Below, piece after piece: positions 1-6,679 of a DNA stretch of 8,022 bases. This DNA comes from Chloroflexota bacterium (GTDB taxonomy: Bacteria; Chloroflexota; Limnocylindria; QHBO01): assembly GCA_005880165.1 (NCBI GenBank), contig VBJP01000116.1, positions 1-8,022 on the forward strand, given 5' to 3'. The notes under the pieces are model-generated. The model searched no databases. It saw nothing but the letters and a program-made list of their open reading frames with translations, and had not been told where the DNA came from. A program made the position numbers and the translations under genes. Positions within the stretch are counted from its first letter, which is position 1. Each line of letters starts with the position of its first letter.

Positions 1-419
1 GGCATCACGAAGATCAGCAGCGCGTCCGGTACCAGGTTGCGCACTGAACGCGCGCCCTGCGGGTCGATGGTCAGGATCGCGTCCCGCCCGGCGGCGAGGA
101 TGCCGCGGACCTGCTGCACGGGCGTGCCGTACCAGTTGCCGTGCACTTCGGCCGCTTCGAGAAGGCCGCCTCGGGCGCGCAGCTCCTCGAACTCTTGCGG
201 CGTGATGAAATGGTAATGGACCTTGTCGGTCTCTTCCGGACGGCGCGGTCGGGTGGTGACAGTGACGATCGGCACGACCTGGGGATGGGCCCGTGTCAGG
301 TCGGCGACAATGGTGCTCTTCCCGACGCCGGATGGGCCGGAGACCACCACCAGCAGCGGATTCGGGAAGGTGAGTCGCTTCTCCCGGTGGCTGGAAGGGC
401 GCTTCTGGGTGCTGGTCAC
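1..419 (-). CDS. gmk: Guanylate kinase, 3' end cut off by window edge
   Basis: Guanylate kinase phosphorylates GMP (and dGMP) to GDP with ATP in the cytoplasm, feeding GTP synthesis. I translated 139 codons from a GTG at 419. They show an N-terminal tail of about 20 residues, then the P-loop GPSGVGKS at residues 28-35, the GMP-binding VTTRPRRPEE segment followed by HYHF, LLEAAEVHGNWYGTP, and the hydrophobic strand with IDPQGA that normally carries the lid-proximal region. Bacterial enzymes are about 190-210 residues, so roughly the last third is beyond the window. The GTG overlaps the stop of the upstream pseudouridine synthase gene (GTGA), and a strong GGAGGGG lies just before it, which decides the start. 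There is no ATG in this frame between there and the P-loop. Translational coupling to the upstream gene is likely. Family identity is secure; only the start is slightly uncertain. Confidence 0.95.
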   Translation of the reverse strand, partial: MTSTQKRPSSHREKRLTFPNPLLVVVSGPSGVGKSTIVADLTRAHPQVVPIVTVTTRPRRPEETDKVHYHFITPQEFEELRARGGLLEAAEVHGNWYGTPVQQVRGILAAGRDAILTIDPQGARSVRNLVPDALLIFVM

Positions 420-1456
420 CACCCCTCCATCGACTCGGGAACCGTCTCGGCCCCTTCCACGGCGGATCCGACTCCAATCGGGAGCCCTTGCACGGCGATC
501 CCGACCGTCTCGAGGGAGGCGGCAAGGTCCGCCGGCAGCTCGCTCCAGGCATGCAGCCGACGTCCATCCAACGGTCGCTGCAGCGCGATGCGGGATGCAT
601 GGAGGAACTGGCGCTGGAGTCCTCCTGGACCGATGCCGCCGCCGTAGCGCAGGTCGCCAGCGATGGGCAGGTGCAGGTAGGCGAGATGCGCGCGGATCTG
701 ATGGGTGCGGCCGGTCCGCGGATGCAAAGTCAGTACGCTGTAGCCGCCGCCTGCGCCGGCAACCCGATAGTCGGTCACCGCCTCCCGACCACCGGCGACG
801 ACCGCCATCCGCTGGCGATCGCGCGGATCGCGACCCACCGGCGCCTCGATGCGTCCACGGGGTGCCGACGGCTCGCCCCGCACCAGCGCCAGGTACTCCT
901 TTTCGACCGACCGATCGCCGAACTGCGCCATCAGGCTGGCCTGCGCCGCGTCGCTCTTGGCGATCAGCAGCAGGCCCGACGTCTCCTTGTCGAGCCGATG
1001 GACGATGCCCGGCCGCTCGACGCCGGCGATGGAACCGAGCGGCTGGCCCTGCGCCTGTGCGCGTCCGACGAGTGCGTGGACCAGGGTCCCGCGTTCATGC
1101 CCCGCGCTGGGATGCACCACCATGCCGGCCGGCTTGTCCACGATCAGCATCGAGGCATCCTCGTAGGCCACCCGGAGCGAGACCACCTCCGGCTCGATGC
1201 GTGGATCGCGCGGGGCCGACAGGACGACGCTGATCTGCTCACCGCCGGCCAGCCGATCGCTGGCGCGCGCCCGCTCCCCATCGACCAGCGCACGACCGTC
1301 GCCGATCAGCCGCTGGGCGTGCGCGCGGCTGATGCCTGCCAGAGCCACCACCGCCAGGTCGAAACGACCCGAGGGCGCTGGACCCCGAACGATCCGGTCA
1401 TCGGCCCCCCGGACGGGTGCTGCCGCGGTCGCCGTTCCGTCGGCGCTGCGGTTCAA
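416..1456 (-). CDS. rluD: RluA/RluD-family 23S rRNA pseudouridine synthase
   Basis: Members of this family isomerise specific uridines to pseudouridine in large-subunit rRNA. RluD of E. coli modifies helix 69, but the target here cannot be read from sequence. The 346-residue protein has a poorly conserved N-terminus (1-30) and an S4-like RNA-binding domain (about 31-80, with the SRAHAQRLI helix and ALVDG turn). The catalytic domain starts at YEDASMLIVDKPAGMVVHP (about 98-116). The catalytic Asp156 lies in HRLDKETSGLLLIAKS, and the conserved RTGRTHQIRAHL motif is at 247-258, followed by LPIAGDLRYG. Length fits the family. The start codon is TTG at 1456, forming a TTGA overlap with the lspA stop. 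The only ribosome-binding signal is a G-rich run upstream, and no better start precedes the S4 domain. The order lspA then this gene is common in Gram-positive bacteria (Bacillus lspA-ylyB). The family is certain; RluD rather than another RluA-type paralogue is likely but not proven. Confidence 0.93.
   Translation of the reverse strand: MNRSADGTATAAAPVRGADDRIVRGPAPSGRFDLAVVALAGISRAHAQRLIGDGRALVDGERARASDRLAGGEQISVVLSAPRDPRIEPEVVSLRVAYEDASMLIVDKPAGMVVHPSAGHERGTLVHALVGRAQAQGQPLGSIAGVERPGIVHRLDKETSGLLLIAKSDAAQASLMAQFGDRSVEKEYLALVRGEPSAPRGRIEAPVGRDPRDRQRMAVVAGGREAVTDYRVAGAGGGYSVLTLHPRTGRTHQIRAHLAYLHLPIAGDLRYGGGIGPGGLQRQFLHASRIALQRPLDGRRLHAWSELPADLAASLETVGIAVQGLPIGVGSAVEGAETVPESMEGW
422..428 (-). 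promoter_or_regulatory. Shine-Dalgarno site for gmk
   Basis: GGAGGGG sits within the last codons of the pseudouridine synthase gene, a few bases before the GTG at 419. It supports the GTG as the true gmk start despite the 4-nt overlap with the upstream stop codon. Confidence 0.6.
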
Positions 1457-2037
1457 CCCGCCGCCCCGCCCCCGCCGGACCCTGGCCGCTGCGACGGCTC
1501 AGGTGCCGGAGCCCGATCCGTGCGAGGTCGCGGGAGACGTTCCGCGTCCCGACGTTCAAAGATGGCGAGCAGGACGACGATCGACAGGATGCCGACCACG
1601 ATCGACGAGTCGGCCACGTTGAAGGTCGGCCAGCGCAGATCGCCAATCCCGACCGAGACGAAGTCGGTGACGTACTGCTGCCGAATGCGATCCGTCAGGT
1701 TCCCGAGGGTCCCGCCCAGGACGAGCCCCAGGATGGCGTACAGCCACACGCTGCGTCCATGCAGGGATCGGTAAAAGTAGGCGATGGTCACCAGCGCCAC
1801 CGCGCTCACCACCAGGAAGAGGACCTGCGAGTCCTGGAGCAGGCTGAAGGCGGCGCCGCGGTTCTGCGCATGCCATAGCTGCACGAAATCGCCCACCACA
1901 TTCGTCCGCGTTCCGACCGGAAGGTTGGTGACCACCAGCGCCTTGGTCACCTGGTCGGCAAGGTAGACGGCGCCGGCCACCCCTGCCAGGACGCTCGCCT
2001 CGATGAGGCTGCGTCGGCGGGAGGCGTGCTCGCTCAT
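1453..2037 (-). CDS. lspA: Lipoprotein signal peptidase (signal peptidase II)
   Basis: LspA is a membrane aspartyl protease that removes the signal peptide from diacylglyceryl-modified prolipoproteins. The 194-residue protein shows four hydrophobic segments (about 12-34, 71-89, 96-113, 144-160). The family landmarks are present: ADQVTK at 27-32, the NRGAAFS block at 59-65, GNLTDRI with catalytic Asp116, and FNVADSSI with catalytic Asp143. The usual length is 150-170 residues. The excess is a cytoplasmic tail (about 163-194) rich in Pro, Arg, Ser and Gly whose coding sequence runs to the start of the next gene. The start is ATG at 2037, 17 nt after the ileS stop. I see no clear Shine-Dalgarno sequence, so translation may depend on ribosomes leaving ileS. 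The gene pair ileS-lspA recurs in many bacteria. Identity is secure. Confidence 0.96.
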   Translation of the reverse strand: MSEHASRRRSLIEASVLAGVAGAVYLADQVTKALVVTNLPVGTRTNVVGDFVQLWHAQNRGAAFSLLQDSQVLFLVVSAVALVTIAYFYRSLHGRSVWLYAILGLVLGGTLGNLTDRIRQQYVTDFVSVGIGDLRWPTFNVADSSIVVGILSIVVLLAIFERRDAERLPRPRTDRAPAPEPSQRPGSGGGGAAG

Positions 2038-2054
2038 CGTTGGGCCGAAGCGTA

Positions 2055-5000
2055 CTACGCGCGCCGCACGGCGAGCCGCAGGCGCCGGCCGTCGAGCTCG
2101 AGCTCGTCGAAGCGATCCGGCTCCTCGATCCTCGCCTCTGCCGCGAGTACCAGCTCATCGGCCAGCAGCTCGGCAGCGAGCCAGTTGCGATGCGGCTCGA
2201 GCCGCTCGATCAGGCCGGGGTCGCCGCCCACCGCCGCCGAGATCCGATCGTTGATCTCGTAACCGGCCGACTTGCGGAGGCCCTGAAGCCGATGCCCGAC
2301 CTCTCGCGCCGCGCCCTCCGCCTCCAGCTCCGGCGTGAGGGTCGTGTCGAGTGCGATCAGCAGCTCGCCTTCCTCCGCCAGCTCGTGTCCGGCCCGCGCC
2401 CGGGCGATGAGCTCGAACTCATCCGGCTCCAGGACCTGGCCACCAGCCTCCACGCGTCCATCGTCCAGCTGGCGCCAGGCTCCCGCTCGCGCCGCCGCCA
2501 TGATCGACGCCACCCCGCTCCCACGTCGCGGCCCGATCACAGGCAGCAGCGGCCGCAGCGTGCGCTCGATCAGTGCCGACTCATCTGGGATCAGCTCCAG
2601 CCGCTTCACGTTCAGCTCATCGAGCACCTGCGCGGTCAGCTCGCGATCGACGATTGGGTCCTGGCTCATCCCTCCCCCACCTCCGCGGCGCAGGCGCAAC
2701 ACGGGCAGCGGCTGCCGGACGCGAATGCCGGAGGCCGATCGCGCCGCATGCCCCAAGGCGACAACCCGCCGCGCCCGGTCGACGGCTGCCTCCAGGGCCT
2801 CATCCCTGCGTTCCCGCCCGAGACTTGGGAAATCGGCCAGGTGGACGGAGTCGGGGGCGCGGTCGTCGACGGCCGCTACCAGGTTCTCCCAAATCGCATC
2901 AGCGAGGTGCGGCACAAATGGGGCGAGCAGCCGGGTGAGGGTCGCTAGGACCTCGTAGAGGGTTTCGTACGCGGCCGCCTTGTCGCTGTCGAGCTCGCCC
3001 TTCCAGAACCGGCGGCGGTTCCGACGCACGTACCAGGTCGAGAGGTCCTCGACGAATCGCTCGACCGATCGCGTCGCGCGCAGCGCTTCATACCCGTCGA
3101 GCGCGCCGCGCACATCGGCGGTCAGCGCGTCCAGCCGGGAGAGGATCCATCGGTCAAGCAGACTGCGGCCAGACCTGTCGCCGCCGCCACCGGGAAGCCA
3201 TCGGTCCAGGCGCGCATAGGCAACGAAGAACGCGTACGTATTCCAGAGGGGCAGGAAGAAGCGCCTCACGGCCTCATGGCCCGGCCCGTAGCCGAAGTTC
3301 AGGTTCACCGCGGGGTTGGCGGCACAGAACATCCAGCGCATGACGTCGGCTCCGATCTTCTCGGCCGCCTCGTCAATCGGGATGGCGTTGCCCTTGCTCT
3401 TGTGCATCTCCTCGCCGTGCTCGTCGCGCACCAGGGCATAGCCAAAGAGCGTGCGGGTCATCGGCTCGTCAGCCATGACGGTCGACATCGTCAGCAGGGC
3501 GTAGAACCAGTTGCGGAACTGGCCCGGGAACGACTCGGTGATGAAATGCGCGGGAAACCAGTCCCGCCAGTAGGCAGGATCCGAGTTCCAGCGCAGGGTC
3601 GAGAAGCCCACGATTCCCGCGTCGAGCCAGGGATTACCTACGTCTGTGATCCTGCGCGAGCGGCCACCACACGAGCCGCAGGCGATCTCCACCGCATCGA
3701 TCCAGGGCCGATGCGGCGTGTGCCCCTCGAACGCCTCCCAGCCCTCGACGGCGCGTTCGTGCAGCTCGTCGCGGCTCCCGATTACCTCCCAGGCATCGCA
3801 CTCGCCGCAGACCCAGATCGGTAACGCCAGGCCGTAGTAGCGCTTCTTGCTGATCATCCAGTCGCCCATGTTTCGGAGCCAGTCGAGCTCGCGCTCCTCG
3901 AGACCGATGCCCTCCGGCAGCCACTGGACCTGGCGCGTCACCTGGGAGATCGGCTCGCGCAGCGGATCCATGCGGATGAACCACTCATCCACCAGGCGGA
4001 AGACGAGCTGCGTGCCGCACCGCCAGCAGACCGGATAGCTGTGCAGGTAGCCATCGCGGGCAACCAGCAGGCCCTTGCGCTCAAGGTCGGCGGCGATGTC
4101 GAGCGCCACGTCCTCCGACGGGTCTGCCGTGGCGCCGGCGAAGCGCCCGGTCTGCCAACCGTAGCCATCCTTGAAGATCCCGAACTGGTCGATCGGATCG
4201 AGCACCGCCAGCCCGAACTCCCTGGCAAGCGCGAAGTCCTCCTGGCCGCAGCCGGGCGCAATATGCACGATCCCCGTCCCCTCCTCATCGGAGACCTCGC
4301 CCCAGGAGATGACCGGGTGCTCCACACCCTGCTGCACCGGTAGCTCATCGAAGGGACCCTGGTACGTCAGCCCGACCAGTTCGCGACCGGGGGCGGTGCG
4401 CAGGACGCTCGCGTCGCCGGCCACCCGCTCCTTGGACCCTTGCGACACCCACCAGCGACGGCCGTCGCGACCCTCGACCAGGAGGTAGCTGAGGTCGGGG
4501 CTGACCGCCGCCGCCACGTTGGAGGAGAGCGTCCAGGGCGTCGTGGTCCAGATCAGCAGGTCCTCGCGCTCGTGACCCAGGGTCGTGAGCGGCAAGCGGA
4601 TCGTCAACGACAGGTGCCGGATCTCCCGGTAGCCCTCCGTGGCGATCTCCATGTTCGACAGCCCGGTGCCGCAGCGCGGACACCACGGCATCACGTCGTG
4701 GCCCTTGTAGACCAGCCCCCGCCGATGGCACTCGGCCAGGAAGGCCCAGATCGTGTAGTTGTTCTCGTCCGAGTTCGTGTAGTAGCTGTGCTCCCAGTCC
4801 ATCCACATCCCGAGCCGCAAGCTCTGCTCGGTCTGCAGCGCGGCGAAGCGATCGACGCGGGCCTTGCACAGGTCCACGAAGCGGTCGATCCCGAACGCCT
4901 CGATCTGGCGCTTGTTGTTGAAGCCCAGCTCCCGCTCGACCTCGACCTCGATCCACAACCCCTGGCAGTCGAAGCCGTTCTGGTACCGCTGGCGTTCGCC

Positions 5001-5246
5001 GAGCATGGTGTGGTAGCGCTGGTAGAGGTCCTTGTAGGTCCGGCCCCAGGCGTGGTGGACGCCCATCGGATTGTTGGCCGTGATCGGGCCGTCCAGGAAT
5101 GAGTAGCGCGAGCTGGCCCGGGCGTTGCGCGCGAGGTAGCGCTCCACCGCCCGTTGCTCCTCCCACCGCGCGATCTGCGCCTTCTCGAGCGCGACGACGT
5201 CGAGCTTGCCGTCGACCGGTCTGAACACCTTCTCCTGACTCGTCAT
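2055..5246 (-). CDS. ileS: Isoleucyl-tRNA synthetase, type-2-like
   Basis: This class I synthetase charges tRNA-Ile with isoleucine and hydrolyses mischarged valine. The 1063 residues show the HIGH-type motif in PMGVHHAWGR (60-69), a Cys pair in PWCPRCG (187-193), and the CP1 editing domain (about 200-400) with WTTTPWTLSSN (233-243) and GTGIVHIAPG (323-332). A second Cys pair sits in VCWRCG (406-411), further CxxC pairs at about 480-483 and 523-526, and WLDAG at 540-544. The KMSKS loop has the variant form EMHKSKGN (613-620). An anticodon-binding region follows (about 695-850), then a C-terminal domain without cysteines. The length and lack of a C-terminal zinc finger resemble type 2, eukaryote-like IleS rather than the E. 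coli type. The ATG at 5246 has GGGAG upstream. An in-frame ATG at 5402 is rejected because the intervening sequence is the T-box leader and terminator. It is the first gene of the ileS-lspA-rluD-gmk operon. Confidence 0.98.
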   Translation of the reverse strand: MTSQEKVFRPVDGKLDVVALEKAQIARWEEQRAVERYLARNARASSRYSFLDGPITANNPMGVHHAWGRTYKDLYQRYHTMLGERQRYQNGFDCQGLWIEVEVERELGFNNKRQIEAFGIDRFVDLCKARVDRFAALQTEQSLRLGMWMDWEHSYYTNSDENNYTIWAFLAECHRRGLVYKGHDVMPWCPRCGTGLSNMEIATEGYREIRHLSLTIRLPLTTLGHEREDLLIWTTTPWTLSSNVAAAVSPDLSYLLVEGRDGRRWWVSQGSKERVAGDASVLRTAPGRELVGLTYQGPFDELPVQQGVEHPVISWGEVSDEEGTGIVHIAPGCGQEDFALAREFGLAVLDPIDQFGIFKDGYGWQTGRFAGATADPSEDVALDIAADLERKGLLVARDGYLHSYPVCWRCGTQLVFRLVDEWFIRMDPLREPISQVTRQVQWLPEGIGLEERELDWLRNMGDWMISKKRYYGLALPIWVCGECDAWEVIGSRDELHERAVEGWEAFEGHTPHRPWIDAVEIACGSCGGRSRRITDVGNPWLDAGIVGFSTLRWNSDPAYWRDWFPAHFITESFPGQFRNWFYALLTMSTVMADEPMTRTLFGYALVRDEHGEEMHKSKGNAIPIDEAAEKIGADVMRWMFCAANPAVNLNFGYGPGHEAVRRFFLPLWNTYAFFVAYARLDRWLPGGGGDRSGRSLLDRWILSRLDALTADVRGALDGYEALRATRSVERFVEDLSTWYVRRNRRRFWKGELDSDKAAAYETLYEVLATLTRLLAPFVPHLADAIWENLVAAVDDRAPDSVHLADFPSLGRERRDEALEAAVDRARRVVALGHAARSASGIRVRQPLPVLRLRRGGGGGMSQDPIVDRELTAQVLDELNVKRLELIPDESALIERTLRPLLPVIGPRRGSGVASIMAAARAGAWRQLDDGRVEAGGQVLEPDEFELIARARAGHELAEEGELLIALDTTLTPELEAEGAAREVGHRLQGLRKSAGYEINDRISAAVGGDPGLIERLEPHRNWLAAELLADELVLAAEARIEEPDRFDELELDGRRLRLAVRRA

Positions 5247-5250
5247 GGAT

Positions 5251-5255
5251 CTCCC
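5251..5255 (-). promoter_or_regulatory. Shine-Dalgarno site for ileS
   Basis: GGGAG lies four bases before the ATG at 5246 and just downstream of the leader terminator. It fixes the ileS start and would only be transcribed when the terminator is bypassed. Confidence 0.65.
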
Positions 5256-5261
5256 GCGCCC

Positions 5262-5292
5262 AACAAGAATCCCGTCCCGCTGCCGGGACGGG
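5262..5292 (-). terminator. Regulated intrinsic terminator of the ileS T-box
   Basis: A perfect 9-bp stem, CCCGTCCCG and CGGGACGGG, closes a four-base loop GCAG at 5292-5271. It is followed by ATTCTTGTT (5270-5262), an imperfect U-tract. It lies between the T-box motif and the ileS start, and its 5' arm is shared with the antiterminator, as in classical transcriptional T-boxes. The interrupted U-tract suggests that termination may be incomplete. Confidence 0.85.
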
Positions 5293-5520
5293 AAGCATCG
5301 TCTGAGCTCCCGCGGTACCACCCGCGCTTGACCGATGGCGCCCTCGGGACACCGCGATCCGCTCCGTCGCCACGACTCTTGCAGCCGAAGCTCACGAGCC
5401 ATGGCGCCGCCTGCGCTATCGGGTGGCGCACCCGGGAGGCGTTACGCACGTTCTGAGCCCGTCGCGACTGCGTCGAGCACCGATCGCTTGGCGTCTCCGA
5501 CTCGGGAGAGATCACGCGCC
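5262..5520 (-). promoter_or_regulatory. T-box riboswitch leader of ileS, predicted isoleucine tRNA sensor
   Basis: The leader binds uncharged tRNA and lets transcription continue into ileS. The T-box sequence CGGGTGGTACCGCG (5324-5311) matches the consensus AGGGTGGNACCGCG apart from its first base. The variable base is T, which would pair with the A73 discriminator of tRNA-Ile. An antiterminator can form from CGGG, the TGGTACC bulge and GCG pairing with CGTCCCG (5288-5282 region), with an inner GGAGC/GCTTC helix. The same CGTCCCG strand is the 5' arm of the terminator, so the two folds exclude each other. A small hairpin CCGA/TCGG (5347-5332) fits Stem III. A long imperfect hairpin between 5495 and 5348 (base GACGCC/GGTGTC) could be Stem I, with an ATC isoleucine codon at 5358-5356 on its 3' arm; an alternative short hairpin at 5520-5490 also contains ATC. 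Stem I and the specifier are therefore unresolved, and the 5' limit is approximate. The element type is secure. Confidence 0.88.
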
Positions 5521-5578
5521 GTCCGGGCCGCCCGCTTCCACCCTCCGGGCTCGCTGCTGGCCCCGTCCCGACGGCCGC

Positions 5579-5593
5579 GCCGGCTCCGTCATT
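5579..5593. repeat. Short homology at duplication end point (partner 7751-7765)
   Basis: These 15 bases match 7751-7765 at 13 positions, with an uninterrupted run of ten (GCCGGCTCCG). The hybrid form is found at 6665-6679, the junction between the two 1086-bp copies. The sequence before the junction follows the 7765 side and the sequence after it follows the 5594 side. This is what unequal exchange or template switching between the two short matches would leave behind. Confidence 0.7.
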
Positions 5594-5616
5594 GTCGTCT
5601 TGGGACTGTCCGCCCG

Positions 5617-5645
5617 ATGGTCGCAGCGCCGCGAGAGCGTGTCAA
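5617..5645 (-). promoter_or_regulatory. Candidate sigma-70-type promoter for the ileS leader
   Basis: A perfect TTGACA (5645-5640) begins directly after the stop codon of the upstream gene. It is followed after 17 bases by GACCAT (5622-5617), which matches TATAAT at three positions only. A transcript starting near 5610 would have a leader of about 365 nt before ileS, somewhat long but enough to contain the whole T-box. The stretch 5521-5610 holds nothing else I can name apart from a doubtful 26-codon open frame (5593-5513). The -10 match is weak, so this is tentative. Confidence 0.4.
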
Positions 5646-5646
5646 T

Positions 5647-6678
5647 TCAGGGCATCGCGGCTCGAGCGGTCAAGACCAGGGACGCCAGCGCGCCGACGGC
5701 GACGAGTCCCGTCAGGCGCGGCCACCAGGCTCGGGCCGCAACAACCGCCAGGGCCGCCGCGGGCCCACCCAGCGTCAGCGCCAGGGCAACCAGGCGCGAC
5801 CAGGTGCCGCCATTCACCGTCAGGGCCTGGTTGGCCTCGGCGAGGCCCCAGGCCCCCAGCGAGGCTACCAACGGCACCAGCGCCCAGCTGATCGTCCCGA
5901 GGGTGCGTACCACGACGTCCGTCGCCCAGGCGGGTCGTGACCAGGATGCGGCACGCCGCTCCCGCGCGGCACTGGGAGCCGAGATTGGCGGCTCCTTCCC
6001 TGGCGCGTAGGTACGCGGGGGCCGTGCGACCGCCGTCGCGGCCTGTCCCGCATCGGCCTCGAGTGCCACGCGACGCTCGGCCTCCGCCGCGACCAGCGCT
6101 GCTTCTCGTGCAGCAGCCAGGCGGGCCTCCAGCTCGGAGCGCTCGATCCCCGTCAGGAACCGGTCGGCGTCGTTCCGGGCCTTCTGCTCCTCTTCGGTGG
6201 GCGCTTCGGCCGGCGGCTGCTCGAGTGTCCTGAGTCCATCTGGAAACGCGGCCCGCACCCGTCCGCTCACCTCGTCCAACCGCTGTTTCACGCGCGCGGC
6301 GGCACCCAGCGCCTCGAGCAGATCGGCTTCCGATGCGGCGCCGATCGCCAGTCGACCGGCATCGGTGGGCACCACGATGACCGTCGGCGTCCGAGCCAGG
6401 CGGACGAGCACGATCTGCTCCTCGCCGCGAAGGAGGGCCTGGCCGAACGACCAGCCGAGCACCGGGAATCGGCTGCGGATCGAGCCGGCTGACGGGCCGG
6501 TCAGCGCGACCCGGGTGACCGGTCCCCGCGCCAGTTGGAACCGCCGGCTGCCGCCCAGCCATTGCAGTCGGAGGCCGCCGACCTCGACGTCCATGCGCAG
6601 GCTGAGCGGAACGACCGCCAGCAGGATGGCGCCGGCGATGGCTATCGCTCCTCCGACCACCGCGGCCGGCTCCGCCAT
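5647..6678 (-). CDS. 5'-truncated duplicate of the PH-like membrane protein gene
   Basis: This is an open frame of 343 codons identical to residues 44-386 of the protein encoded at 7893-6733, except for Ala instead of Gly at full-length position 343 (GCG versus GGG). The duplication cut off the first 43 residues, including the first hydrophobic helix, but Met44 survives as an ATG at 6678 exactly at the junction. No good Shine-Dalgarno sequence precedes it. A copied candidate promoter lies 25-53 bases upstream. If made, the protein would have one helix instead of two before the PH-like domain, which would change which side of the membrane that domain faces. There is no frameshift or internal stop. 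It may be a nonfunctional remnant too young to have decayed, or a short isoform. The stop codon directly abuts the candidate ileS promoter. Confidence 0.6.
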   Translation of the reverse strand: MAEPAAVVGGAIAIAGAILLAVVPLSLRMDVEVGGLRLQWLGGSRRFQLARGPVTRVALTGPSAGSIRSRFPVLGWSFGQALLRGEEQIVLVRLARTPTVIVVPTDAGRLAIGAASEADLLEALGAAARVKQRLDEVSGRVRAAFPDGLRTLEQPPAEAPTEEEQKARNDADRFLTGIERSELEARLAAAREAALVAAEAERRVALEADAGQAATAVARPPRTYAPGKEPPISAPSAARERRAASWSRPAWATDVVVRTLGTISWALVPLVASLGAWGLAEANQALTVNGGTWSRLVALALTLGGPAAALAVVAARAWWPRLTGLVAVGALASLVLTARAAMP

Positions 6679-6679
6679 C

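Larger units (their letters stand above)
5594..6679. repeat. Direct tandem duplication, ileS-proximal unit (1086 bp)
   Basis: This unit repeats 6680-7765 head to tail at a constant offset of 1086 bp. By eye the only internal difference is 5780 (G) versus 6866 (C). Both units carry the 3' part of the membrane protein gene, its stop codon and the TTGACA region that follows. The unit has no terminal inverted repeats and no transposase, so it is a segmental duplication and not an insertion sequence. Near identity means a recent event, ongoing homogenisation, or an assembly error. Confidence 0.95.

Noticed and set aside
488..1774. Long plus-strand open frames opposite rluD and lspA, and similar ones at 2040-2948, 4440-5102 and 6197-7096
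   Set aside because: They are antisense shadows of well-supported minus-strand genes in GC-rich DNA, with low-complexity Arg/Pro/Ala/Ser protein and no recognisable domains.
5247..5402. Extension of ileS to an upstream in-frame ATG at 5402 (52 extra residues)
   Set aside because: The extension would translate the T-box motif and the terminator hairpin. The ATG at 5246 has a Shine-Dalgarno site, and the protein then begins like other IleS enzymes.
5521..5580. Second T-box-like string (GAGGGTGGAAGCG) upstream on the minus strand, around 5533-5545
   Set aside because: It lacks the ACCGCG half of the motif and has no matching terminator strand, so it looks like a chance match.
5513..5593. 26-codon open frame in the ileS leader starting with ATG at 5593
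   Set aside because: It has no clear ribosome-binding site, a composition typical of GC-rich noncoding DNA, and its start resembles the duplicated gene start only through the short homology. It carries no run of Ile codons that would suggest an attenuator peptide.
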